Source: Tetracentron sinense (taxonomy: Eukaryota > Streptophyta > Magnoliopsida > Trochodendrales > Trochodendraceae). Taken from it: 64,000 bases of DNA. A program made the translations under genes and the position numbers. The stretch is from positions 47,108,034-47,172,033 of the forward strand of contig CM026551.1 in NCBI GenBank assembly GCA_015143295.1, written 5' to 3'. The notes beneath the pieces were generated by a model that was not told where the DNA came from, searched no databases, and worked only from the letters and a program-made list of their open reading frames with translations. This document shows, one piece after another, positions 44,690 to 54,645 of this stretch (its first letter is position 1; the number at the start of each line of letters is the position of its first letter).

Positions 44690-45154
44690 GGCCTCGGATT
44701 GTCTCTGGCGAAGCCAGGAGCCCCTCTCGGGCAACCATGAAATAGGGGACATGTGGCGTTAAAAAGTGGAGAAGTAATTTCATTTTCTCATCATGATTTT
44801 GACTTCTCCCCAATTGATATCTCTCCCCCCTTTATTTGAGTTAGGATGGGCAACAGCACATGCTGTTGCCCCTTTGTGTCTTACAAAAAATTGGGACCCA
44901 TTTTTTTTATTCCCAATTTACCCCCGTTGAATGTGGGGCCCTCCTTTGTAAGACACAAAGGGGCAACAGCGCAATAGCGTGCGCTGTTGCCCATCCGAAC
45001 TCCCCTTTATCTCAACACCTTATTGCCATGTGTCATATTGTGTGTGGAGAAGTCAAAATCATGGGACCCATGATTTTGACTTCACCACTTGTCTCCTATT
45101 CTATGGTTGCCCCAGACAAGGGGCTTCTGGCTTCGCCAGAGACAATTCGAGGCC
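44690..45154. mobile_element. Mutator MITE (CTCTGGC family) with a nested palindromic MITE
   Basis: A perfect 9-bp duplication CTTATCTTA (44681-44689 and 45155-45163) flanks ends GGCCTCGGATTGTCTCTGGC and GCCAGAGACAATTCGAGGCC. Arms carry AATAGGGGACATGTGGCG and TTTTGACTTCTCCC blocks. A second palindromic element (44840-45000) lies inside it. Confidence 0.9.
44842..44997. mobile_element. Small palindromic MITE, GGGCAACAGC ends
   Basis: GGATGGGCAACAGCACATGC at the left pairs with CGCTGTTGCCCATCC at the right, and CCCCTTTGTGTCTTAC pairs with GTAAGACACAAAGGGG. It is nested in the Mutator MITE. Flanks CTCCCCCCTTTAT and CTCCCCTTTAT suggest an imperfect target duplication. Confidence 0.7.
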
Positions 45155-45203
45155 CTTATCTTAGCATTCTCTGATGTACCTTAATGATGATTCTAGAAGT
45201 GTA

Positions 45204-48200
45204 CATCTCTCTCTACTAATCTATCTATGCTAATACTATATGCCGGTTGGTTCCACGTAGCATTCTACATTGGCCTCTATTCTCTATTCTGGTTCATGCA
45301 ACATATCTTCTAATTGATCAAATAAGAAAACGTCACATCACCCTTTTAATTATTATTCTTCTTTCTTAATTAAGTGATGTGTTAATTGCTTACCTTTATC
45401 TACTCATATTCTATTTTTTTAATTACAATTAATTAAATTGTAACATTTAATATTTATTTTTTCTTTTAATTCTACTATTTAATTGCAACTAATTAAGTTG
45501 TAGCATTTAAATTATAAAAAAATTTGAAGTCTAATGGTCTCTTCTTCCTTCCCTCCACATTCTCATTCTTTAATGGGTTTTTTTGTAAAAAAGCCCCTAT
45601 GTTTTCAGTTATTTGTAAATACCCCTTGTGTTTTGTGATTTTGTATTATGGTCCATTGACTTTTAAAACTTTTGCAAATCCAACCTTCCATCCAAAAGCT
45701 ATGTAACGGAAGTTAATTTTTCTTATTGAAATGACTTTTTAAACCTTGTTAAATGGGTTGGATGACCCTATTTATCACCCTTTAACTAGGGTTAAGGTTA
45801 ATCAATCAAAAGTTAATATTTTTTTAAAAATATCTAAAAATCAAGGTTAGATGGATGAACCCTAAGGGTGAGTGAATCTTAACTACAGTTAGTGTGTTAA
45901 AATGGACACATAGTGGCTTGTAGGTATCCTTTAATTGTGGTTAAGCATAATCAATCTAAGGTTAATTTTTTTTAAAAAAAAAATTTTAAATCCAAAGTTA
46001 GATGAATGAACCCTAGGGGTGAGTGAATATTAACCACTAATAGTGGGTGTTAAAAGGGACATGTGGTGGCTTGTAATGCCTCCTTTAATTATGGTTAAAC
46101 ATAATCAATTCAAGGTTAATATTTTTTTCTTTCTGCATGAACCAAAGGGGTGAGTGAATCTTAACCACATTTACTAGGTATTGAAAAGGACATGTGGCGG
46201 CTTGTAGAGCACCCTTTAACAGTGGTTAAGCATAATTAATCTAAGCTTAATATTTCTCAAAACTAAGGTTAAATGCATGAACGCAAGGGTGGGTGAATCT
46301 TCACCACAGTTAGTGGGTGTTAAAAAGGATATGTGATGGCTTGTAGAGGCTCTTTTAATTATGGTTAAATATAATCAATCTAAGGTTAATATTTTTTTTA
46401 TAATTTGTTCTAAAATTCAAGGTTAGATGCTCGAACCCTATGGGTAAGTGATTATATTTTGAACAAATTATAAAAAAAATATTAACCTTAGGTTGATTAT
46501 ATTTAACCATAATTAAAAGGGGCTATACAAGTCGTCACATATCTTTTTTAACACCCACTAACTGTGGTGAAGATTCACCCACCCCTTGCGTTCATGCATC
46601 TAACCTTAGTTTTGAGAAATATTAAGCTTAGATTAATTATGCTTAACCACAGTTACCCTTTTTAACACCTGGTTAAGATTCACTCACCCCTTTGGTTCAT
46701 TCATCTAACCTTGGTTTTGAGAAGAAAAAATATTAACCTTGGATTGATTATGCTTAACTATAATTAAAGGAGACATTACAAGCCGCCACGTGTCCCTTTT
46801 AACACCCACTATTAGTGGTTAATATTCACTCACCCCTTTGGTTCATGCATCTAACCTTGGTTTTGAGAAGAAAAAATATTAAACTTTGATTGATTATGCT
46901 TAACTATAATTAAAGGAGACATTACAAGTCACCATGTGTCCCTTTTAACACCCACTATTAGTGGTTAATATTCACTCACCCCTAGGGTTCATGCATCTAA
47001 CCTTGGATTTTAGAAAAAAAAAATTAAAAAAATTTAACCTTAGATTGATTATGCTTAACCACCATGTGTCCATTTTAACACACTAACTGTAGTTAAGATT
47101 CACTCACCCTTAGGGTTCATCCATCTAACCTTGATTTTTAGATATTAAAAAAAAAAATTAACCTTTGATTGATTAACCTTAACCCTAGTTAAAGGGAGAT
47201 AAATAAGACACGTGATGACCTATGAAGGTGTGCGTTCCATCCAACCCATCTAACAAGGTTAAAAAAGTCATTTCATTAAAAAATTAACTTCCGTTACATA
47301 GCTTTTGGATGGAAGGGTGGATTTGCAAAAAATTTAAAAGTTAGTAGACCATAATACAAAATCACAAAACACAATAGGGTATTTACAAATAGCTGAAAAC
47401 ACAGAGAGTTTTTTACACAAAAACCCTTCTTTAATTGCAATTTATTAAATTGTAACATCTACCACCCTCAAATTTTATAACTCTTGGTTTACCTTCTCCC
47501 TAATCCCCTATAAATAGTAGACAAACATGTAAAGATTTGGCATATTGTACATTTTAGTTAGTATGGTTTACCAGGGAGGCTTTTCCTAAACATTAGAGCA
47601 TCTAGAGAATGGAAATCTTAATAAGTTTGTTTTTACGGCAGTTATTAGGAAGTTCTTAAGTCTGGGTGCATTAAGGGACCCATTGAGAACATAGAGGTGG
47701 GGAGTGATGGAGGTGGGTGGGGTCGCCGGGCCAGGGTCGGAGAGGGCACCAAGGGAGATGGTGTGGATCAAAGAGGTATCGTGGTGTAGTGATTGAGGGA
47801 AGATGCAAGGAGGTGGGATAGAGGAGGTATCGTTAGAGAAGATGCAAGGAGGGTTGGATAGGGGAGAAGTATGGCTGGAAAGTGCTTGAGTATCATTGGC
47901 TTTGTATTATTTTTTTGATGCATTTTGTTCTATTATTTTAAAAAAAATTGTTTTATAAATTTAGAAGTTATATGATAAAACTCTCATAATTGTTTGTTGA
48001 CATATATAGAGATATATTTTTTTCTTCATATTATTTTGGATTATTTTTCTCATATGCTTTTGTAAGGAACTAAATGACAACTACATTAAATGCCAAATGA
48101 GAGGGAACCTAGCTTACCTTCCAAAAAAAAAAAAGGAACCAAATGACACTAGTGAGGTGTCAAGTATTGACTGATTTGTTATATTTCATTATATTCATTG

Positions 48201-48672
48201 TCCTCAATTTTTATTTTTTGTGATCATGGATTTCTATGTTACTACTACTATTTTTCATCTTTCTTTTTTTTTTGGCAGCACTATCATTTTCCAATAGCTC
48301 TTGGTTCAAGGATGCTACTCATGGTCATCATCGTAACCTAATTATGATGGTAATTGTTGAAGTTATTCTCATCACATATTACATGTTCATTTATATGTTG
48401 ATTTTAGATAGTTTGTTACTATAATTTTATTATGAAAAAATATTAACAAGATCTCTTATCCACATTCCAACTCAAAGTTGCGATGAGATGGATTGTAAAT
48501 TTCTCCATCTATTTCTTTTAGATGTGTTTGGTGTGGTTTTACATATTCAATTATCAGAATAGAGTATGTGTTCAAAATTACTCAATGAAGGAGTATCATA
48601 TTTTAAATCAATCGGTAGTGTTCCAAACAAATTCTAATTTTCATCCTGTGCATTGCACGGGGCTTTAACTAG
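45204..48672 (+). mobile_element. Candidate Helitron 1 (non-autonomous)
   Basis: The right end has a short hairpin CCTGTGCATTGCACGGG (48645-48661), then GCTTTAACTAG followed by T, the typical Helitron 3' end (hairpin, CTRR, host T). The left end TCTCTCTACTAATCTATC... begins with TC after an A, where similarity of the flanking repeat R44 to 60361 stops. No Rep/helicase gene is visible. A 1.85-kb Mutator-type foldback sits inside. The left end is less certain than the right. Confidence 0.5.
45575..47426. mobile_element. 1.85-kb Mutator-type foldback element of tandem MITE units
   Basis: A perfect 9-bp duplication TTCTTTAAT flanks it (45566-45574 and 47427-47435). Ends GGGTTTTTTTGTAAAAAAGC and the complement of CACAAAAACCC are typical Mutator-like termini. 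The whole element is one inverted repeat: 45575-46409 pairs with 46458-47426 around a small centre near 46435. Outer 190 bp of each arm are unique (TTATTTGTAAATACCC, GTAACGGAAGTTAAT). The inner arms are four to five tandem units of about 130-160 bp, each bounded by AACTGTGGTTAAGCAT-like and ATCTTAACCACAGTT-like ends. No ORF. Confidence 0.9.
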
Positions 48673-48771
48673 TATACTAATATAAAGCGGATTCCTATGT
48701 TCAAAACGTTGATTGATATTTGTGTAAATTCTAAAAATGCCATTGACTTCTATCTATCTTACTCTATTAAT

Positions 48772-48975
48772 GAGAAGAGGAGTGCTATCCCTAATCGCAT
48801 TTACTCCAAAAGTTTCCATAGGCGCAAGGGTAACCATATCACGTGGACATGATTGATATTTTAATACATTAAAAAAATAAAAATCAGAAGCTTTGTTACA
48901 TTTGTAGCCACCAAGTTGCGCATGTGGAAGTTCTGTGACTGGGGCTAGCAAATTCCTAATGAGAATGCTAATTTT
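48772..48975. mobile_element. MITE of the GAGGAGTGCTAGCCC family
   Basis: GAGGAGTGCTATCCCTAATC at the left and GTGACTGGGGCTAGCAAATT at the right match the ends of 58850-59205. The middle (GTTTCCATAGGCGCAAGGGT, TTTGTAGCCACCAAGTTGCG) is also shared. No duplication determined. Confidence 0.5.
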
Positions 48976-49099
48976 TCCCAAATTCCCAAATTGTCATTAT
49001 CATATTCATGTATATGTATATAAGACAAAAATTTCATTGAATGCTTGCTTTAGTCCCATACTACCCCTTACTCATTTAGAGTAGACTTGAAATTCCATA

Positions 49100-49720
49100 C
49101 AATTATATACTCCTTAATTGTGGTTAAGATTCACTCACCCCTAGGGTTCACCTACTTATCCTTGGTTTTAGGGGTAAAAATTAATTTAGGGTTTAAAAAA
49201 TTAATTTTTTTTTTTTCTAAAAACCAAGGATAAGTGGGTGAACCTTAGGGGTGGGTGAACTCTAGGGTAGGTGAATCTAACCACAGTTAAGGGTGTCAAA
49301 AGAGACACATAGAACCCCTGAGGTTCACCCACTTATTCTTGGTTTTTAGAATTTTTTTAAACTTTGGTTAAAATTCACTAATTTCTAAGGTTAAAATTTT
49401 TTCATATTTAAAAAATAAACCAAAGATAGGTGGGTGAACCCTAGGTGAGTCTTAACCATGACAAACTCAAGGGTGTAATCGGACTCCAATTGTGGTTAAG
49501 ACTCACCCACCCCTAAAGTTCACCCACTTATCCTTGGTTTTTAGAAAAAAATATTAAGTTTTAACACCCTTATTAAACTTCAATGACTCTAAAGGTTAAT
49601 TTTTTTTCTTAAAAACCAAGGATAAGTGGGTGAACTTTAGGGGTGGGTGAATCTTAACCATAGTTAAGGAATGTTAAAAGGGATACATGGTGACCTTAGT
49701 GGTGTAACCAGACTCCTTGC
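49100..49720. repeat. Cluster of TTAACCACAGTTAA-family foldbacks
   Basis: At least three inverted pairs of GATTCACTCACCCCTAGGGT / GGTGGGTGAATCTTAACC and CACTTATCCTTGGTTTTTAG / CTAAAAACCAAGGATAAGTG occur in succession. Each pair would fold into a hairpin with an AT-rich loop. Confidence 0.7.
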
Positions 49721-50099
49721 TCTCTTGGCAAAACGCTCCGAAAGAAGAGCATCTCACCAACGCCCCGCCCGCCCCCTTTCTTTACTATACCAAAAATGCC
49801 CCTAAAGCTTTTTAAGTCTCAAAATGTCCCGACGTCATATTTCTGCAACCAACGTGTCCCTTACAATTTTTTTTATAGGAGATATCAAAAATATTACTCA
49901 AGTTTCTATACCCAAAATATTTCTTAATTTGTTTTTCAAATGCCCTTACTAGATCCCTCTTCCCAGTCTGTCTCTCCTCTCTCACACGTGCATCGCACGT
50001 GCCGCCCACTAGTTTCCACTAATGCAAATAGGCAAGCCAAGAATTTTTCCTTAGGGGCCAAAGTACATATATTAAGAAAATTAATAGGATTTGAGGTAT

Positions 50100-50395
50100 G
50101 GGGGCAGGGTGGAGCTAGGATTCTCTTCAGGGGCTAACAATGGGGGTTTCGGGGGTTACACCCCATATTTGTTTTTGAGGGCTAAGTTCATTTGGCCAAC
50201 GGGTATGCTTGTCCATTTTTAAACAGAATATATTTTTTCTTAGATGTTTAGGGGGTTAGAGCCGTTCGTCCCCCGGTTCCACCCCTCTCCCAAACTACGC
50301 CCCTATTAGTACTATAGGAAACTTTTATCTTTCAAAATTTCAAGGGGGAAGACCCCTGGCCCCATGTGGCTCCACCCTTGTATAGGGAAGAATTA
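50100..50395. mobile_element. MITE with AGGGTGGAGC ends
   Basis: Left CAGGGTGGAGCTAGGATTCT and right ATGTGGCTCCACCCTTGTAT are inverted. Related single ends occur at about 22405 and 32630 (AAGGGTGGAGCCAGGATTTT, GGGGGCGTAGCCC). No duplication resolved. Confidence 0.5.
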
Positions 50396-51190
50396 TTTTG
50401 GAGTATGTGAGCACGGGTTTTTGGTCCGTTCACAAAGAAGCAAGTTGACTTAAGAGTCGCCACCTATTCATTATAAGGGATAGGTCCTGGGCAAGCAATT
50501 ATTTGAATAAGACAAATAGTCTATAGAGATTTGGGTAAGTGGTTCAATTAAGTCCCGGGGAAGGTGTTAAGCACCCCAGGACCCCCATTTAAGAAATGGT
50601 TACCTACTCCCTATAGTTAAGCCAAGTTTAATCTCTAAATTTAATAAGATGCTTGAATGTTTAATGAAGTGTTAATCCAAAAAATAAGCAAAGCAAACTA
50701 GCCTAGGGTTGAATCCGAGTTGGATTGCCTACGTACTCACATAGGGGTGAGATCAGACCGAGTGTAGTTCTGGCACATCAGCCCGGGCCAAGGCTAAGGG
50801 TGTGTGTGTGCGCATTGGGTGGTCAAAAGTCTAGCCCAGAGGCTAGGGTTTAATTGACCGAGTTGGTCAAGTGCAAGGTAGAGGTCTAACCGCGGTTAGA
50901 AAGGTGTTAACCATGGTTAGGAGGCCTAACCATGGTTAAGAAAGCAAGCAAGCATGAATTTGGTCTGTTTTGGTCTCTCTGATTTTTTGGTATTTTATGG
51001 GATTTTTCCAAAGGATTAAGCAAGTTAACTAAGGTTAAAAAGTAACTAGGGTTAGGTTAACCCTAGTTAAGCAGGTGGTAGGTCAAAAGTGGGGACCCAG
51101 TACACGTGCCAGGGCCTAGACTGCCTCCCACTAGTGCTAGGCCCAAGGCAAAGCCCAAAACAAAAAGATATCAGGAGTGTCGGTGGATGG

Positions 51191-51233
51191 TCCACCGCCA
51201 TTCCAAAACAAAGGAGTTTTGGAATGGCGGTAG
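51191..51233. repeat. Hairpin with GGCGGT stem in the solo LTR
   Basis: CACCGCCATTCCAAAAC pairs with GTTTTGGAATGGCGGTA across a short AAAGGA loop, a nearly perfect 17-bp stem. Similar but weaker GGCGGTAAT / ATTACTGCC pairs are at about 51442-51470 and 51633-51665. Confidence 0.8.
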
Positions 51234-52287
51234 ATCATCTACTGCCATCCAGAGCATTTTCACAGAGTTTTGCAGGGGTTTTAACCCAGGTTAAGGGATA
51301 ACCCAGGGTCAATGACCCTTAGGGTTTGGTCAATAAAGAGTCCAGAAGTTCCTGGGCTTCAGAGTGGGCCCTGGCATGGGCTGAGGTGGTCTAAGATGGG
51401 CCTCAAGCAAGCCCAACAACACTGCAAGCATAGGATCATGAATGGCGGTAATAGAATTACTGCCAATCTTGACAGTTCTAAACCAAGGGGTTTTAACTAT
51501 GGTTAAACAGTGAATTAGGGTCTGGAATTTTTATGGGAGGTAGGGGACAGCAGGGGGTCCTAACCATACCCCTGGATTTGACCAGGGGTTAAATTAACCA
51601 GGGTTAAAATGCCTGCAACAGTGAGGCTCTGTAATGGTCGTAATCAGTTTACCGCAATTACTGAAACTCTGCAAAAAACTGATTTACCCCATACAGGGCT
51701 GCACTAGAATCATGCTAGGGGTGTCCTCATGGTTTGAGGGACCTCCAACAACTATGGGGAGCTTCCAGCCTCTGAGAAACTACAAGACTAAGCTATTATC
51801 CCTCAAGGGTCCCCCATACCCACTGTCCATGGGTTGAACTTAAACAAAACAAGAATAATAAAAGAAAATAATGGCCACTGGAATAGGACCAGGGGCCTTA
51901 CATGGTTTGCAGAAATCGAAATGGGAAGGGTAGGACCCTACCCTCATTGTTCAACCTTCACAGGTGGTAACAGTGGCTTCACGGGGTGGTGGGTGTTGTA
52001 GAGCTGAGAGGAGTTGAGGGGAACCTGGGGTAAGTCCCTGGACTGCCTACGGATCTCCTGCGATGAAGGATTAAGGTTGGAAGGGGTGGTCTTGAGCTGG
52101 AAGTGTTTGGATGGAGCTTTGGATATGAAAATTGTGGACCCCCTGAAAGCTTGATAAGGGGGGTGTTTTTATAGGCTAAGGGAAGGCCATGGGTAGTTTG
52201 GGCATTCTAACAGGCGTGGGGGACACAAAGGGAGAGACCCAAGGTGGAGCAGGGAGCTCCTGTATTCGATTCTGTAAATTTTTCAGG

Positions 52288-52362
52288 GTGGCGGTAATTA
52301 GTTTCCCGCCACTCTCAAAACAAAGAAAATTGAGAGTGTCGGTAAACTAATTACCGACACCC
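52288..52362. repeat. Long GGCGGTAATTAG hairpin in the solo LTR
   Basis: The sequence GTGGCGGTAATTAGTTT, then CCCGCCACTCTCAA, is followed after a short AACAAAGAAAA loop by TTGAGAGTGTCGG and TAAACTAATTACCGACAC, giving a stem of about 30 bp with few mismatches. Its size is within the range of small-RNA precursors, but no function is shown. Confidence 0.8.
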
Positions 52363-52894
52363 TACACACTTACCGTTTTGGGCCACGCCCTCACACACTT
52401 GGGCTGAAAGGGGTCTGGGTTTGCCTATTTGAGGGGTTTCCTGCCTATTTTCAAATTTGAAGGGTGTGGGCCCTACCTAAGTGGACCCCTAGGGGTTGGT
52501 GGGCCCTTGCTTGGGCCCCCAAAGGTCTAGGCTCTAGGTTTTAAGGCTTTAGGATTTGGAAATGGGCTTTGAGCCCGTAAGGGCTTGGCCTTAGGCCTTG
52601 GCTAGGGCTTAGGTTAGGGCTAGGTCTAGGGTTTAGACAAGGGTTAGACCTAGGGTTTAGCTAGGGTTAACCTAGGGTTTTAGGCTTAGGGATTGCTAAT
52701 GGGCCTTGAGCCCACAGGTTTTAGGTTCTAGGGTTTGGGCTTGACCTAAGGGTTGTCCTAGGATTAGGGGGAGCTAACCATGGTTAACTTGGTTAACCAG
52801 GGTTAAAAGGGGGTGTAAAAATGGGGTGTTGACAGAGTAATGTGCCCTCCCTTTTGATATATAGTCATTAATAAATAAAATTAAGAAAAATGTT

Positions 52895-53105
52895 TCTTAC
52901 TGCGCATTTCCACTATGTAACGAGATGCCACTCTTCATTGGTCCCCACCCACCTTTTTAACACCTATTAACTATGGTGAAGATTCACTCACCCCTAGGGT
53001 TCATCAATTTAACCTTGATTTTTAGAAAAAATACATTAACTTTATGTTGGTTAAGCTTAACTATTGTTAAATGGAGTCAAATGCGGGGTAGTCTAATCAC
53101 TACTC
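52895..53105. mobile_element. MITE of the TTAACCACAGTTAA family
   Basis: TGCGCATTTCCACTATGTAA at the left is inverted with GTTAAATGGAGTCAAATGCG at the right; the core has TTAACTATGGTGAAGATTCA and CACCCCTAGGGTTCATC. A further partial unit follows at about 53190-53320. Confidence 0.55.
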
Positions 53106-53439
53106 TAAAATTAATTATATTTTTATAGTACAGAGATTGTATTTTCCCATGTGCGTTCTAGTGGGCAAAACGCTCATGCCTCCCCCTACTTGACACATGT
53201 CCCTTTTAACACCCTTTAATTGTGGTTAATATTCACTCACCCCTAGGGTTTATACATCTACCCTTGGTTTTATAAAAAAAATCAACTCCTACCTTAGTAA
53301 ATCTTAACTAGGGTTAAAAAGGACACACAAATGCATAATAATTAGTCCCTTTAAAAGTTGAAAAGAATTATGTTTGTAAAACCTTTGATTCTAACATCTA
53401 AGAATATTTCCTATGGTTTTTGATACTCTTAAGTAAATT

Positions 53440-53770
53440 TTTTGGTTAAGAGGCAAGGGTATAATCTAAACACACACACTATCAGACCTAAGGTAATCAC
53501 CAAGATGCCATAAGTGTAAACCCACACACTCACTCCAAAAGAGCCTGACTAATGGAGGAGTTGTGGTTCCTTATACACCTTTGCGAAATCAAATACCCAG
53601 CCAATGTGGGACTATAAAGGGACAGTAACACCCAGTTGCATGCGGATTTGAATTTTTTGGTTACGAAGTAAGGGTATAATCTAAACACACAACACACACA
53701 CATTCGAATGACCGAAGGTAACTGCCAAGATGCCATAAGGGTAAACCCACACACTCAATCCAAAAGGGGG
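53440..53770 (+). repeat. Direct repeat pair, about 215 bp apart
   Basis: AGGGTATAATCTAAACACAC, then AAGATGCCATAAG and GTAAACCCACACACTCA, occurs at 53456-53538 and again at 53670-53764. The spacer holds CCAATGTGGGACTATAAAG. It may be a partial tandem duplication of an LTR-like sequence. Confidence 0.65.
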
Positions 53771-53885
53771 ATCCTAGTAGTAATTTGGGTGTCAATGGGC
53801 CAGGTTGGCCTCAGGGCTTGAATCTAGCTCTGTTTTTAGGCCATTAGGACTACGGCTAAGCTTAAATATTTGAGTCCATATTAAG

Positions 53886-53910
53886 TTGGGCTGGGCTGGG
53901 CTGGGCTGGG
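53886..53910 (+). repeat. GGGCT microsatellite
   Basis: About five perfect units of GGGCT in a block rich in GGCC and GGGCC motifs. Confidence 0.8.
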
Positions 53911-54645
53911 CTTGTAGGACTTGGTTCCTAGAAGCTCATGCCCGACTTGAAGTATATTGTTGTATATATATAGTACACATAAAATATACTTATAATAAAA
54001 TTAGAAGTTTAATTACTCAAATACCCGTCATGTTTTAAATTTTAATTTAATTAAGAGACATAGTATGTTTGACTTAACCTTGGTTAGAGTGGTAAACAAG
54101 TGACTTCCAAGCAAATAATGGTATATCCGAATTTGACTATATATCCAACTGTCCGAATTAGGTTAAATATCTTACGAGAATGGTGAAATCGAGTCTTTTT
54201 TATCTGAGTTTCATTAAAATATTCAAATTAACATAATATTTGAATTATCTGATAAATTAAAAGAAAGAAAAAAAGTCTAAAAAATATAAAAATATATTTG
54301 AATTTTAAAATAATAAATTAATATCTTGTCCTCATCTATGTTAAAAATAACAACTTAATGCTTTAAAATTATATAAAAAATACATATTAATTAGGATATT
54401 TAGTCTTATAAAATTATGATATATTATGTATATATATGAAATATATTATATAATTGGTAGGATATTTATCGAATAAGATAGCAGTTGGCAATTTGCACTA
54501 GCTTAATACAAGAATTCAGACTTTTATTCCTCTTCTATCTTGTTTTTGTTGTAATTTTGCATTCATTAATAAAGAGCACTGATCTTTATTTTAGAAAATA
54601 ATAGATTCTTTCTTTATTGGTCTTACATAGGTGTAATTCAAACAA

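Larger units (their letters stand above)
44130..45203 (+). repeat. Repeat R44 carrying a SINE-like and a Mutator MITE insertion
   Basis: The segment AATGTCAAAAGTAGCTCCCA...GGAAGCTTCCTTGTATATGC...TTCTAGAAG is a diverged copy of 60028-60375. Relative to that copy it has gained two insertions, 44441-44657 and 44690-45154, both flanked by target duplications. The nature of the parent repeat is unknown; the 92-residue minus-strand frame at 44064-44342 is not recognisable. Confidence 0.65.
48673..50012 (+). mobile_element. Candidate Helitron 2 (non-autonomous)
   Basis: It starts directly after Helitron 1 with TATACTAATATAAAGCGGAT, like the common Helitron 5' TCTATACTAATATAAAG but lacking the TC. 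The 3' end has hairpin CACGTGCATCGCACGTG (49985-50001) then CCGCCCACTAG followed by T. It contains a TAGCACTCCTC MITE and TTAACCACAGTTAA-family foldbacks. No Rep/helicase gene. Confidence 0.45.
50406..52834 (-). mobile_element. Solo LTR (2.4 kb), AACCATGGTT-rich family, second copy
   Basis: On the plus strand it starts TGTGAGCACGGGTTTTTGG and ends GTAAAAATGGGGTGTTGACA. A perfect 5-bp duplication GAGTA flanks it (50401-50405 and 52835-52839). Read on the minus strand it aligns with 14214-17341: TTTTTACACCCC near the start, AACCCTAG-type repeats, AACCATGGTTAA palindromes, AGAGTCGCCACCTATTC (complement of GGTGGCGACTCT) and CCCGTGCTCACA. Unlike the first copy it has several GGCGGT-containing hairpins. 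No internal domain remains. Confidence 0.9.
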
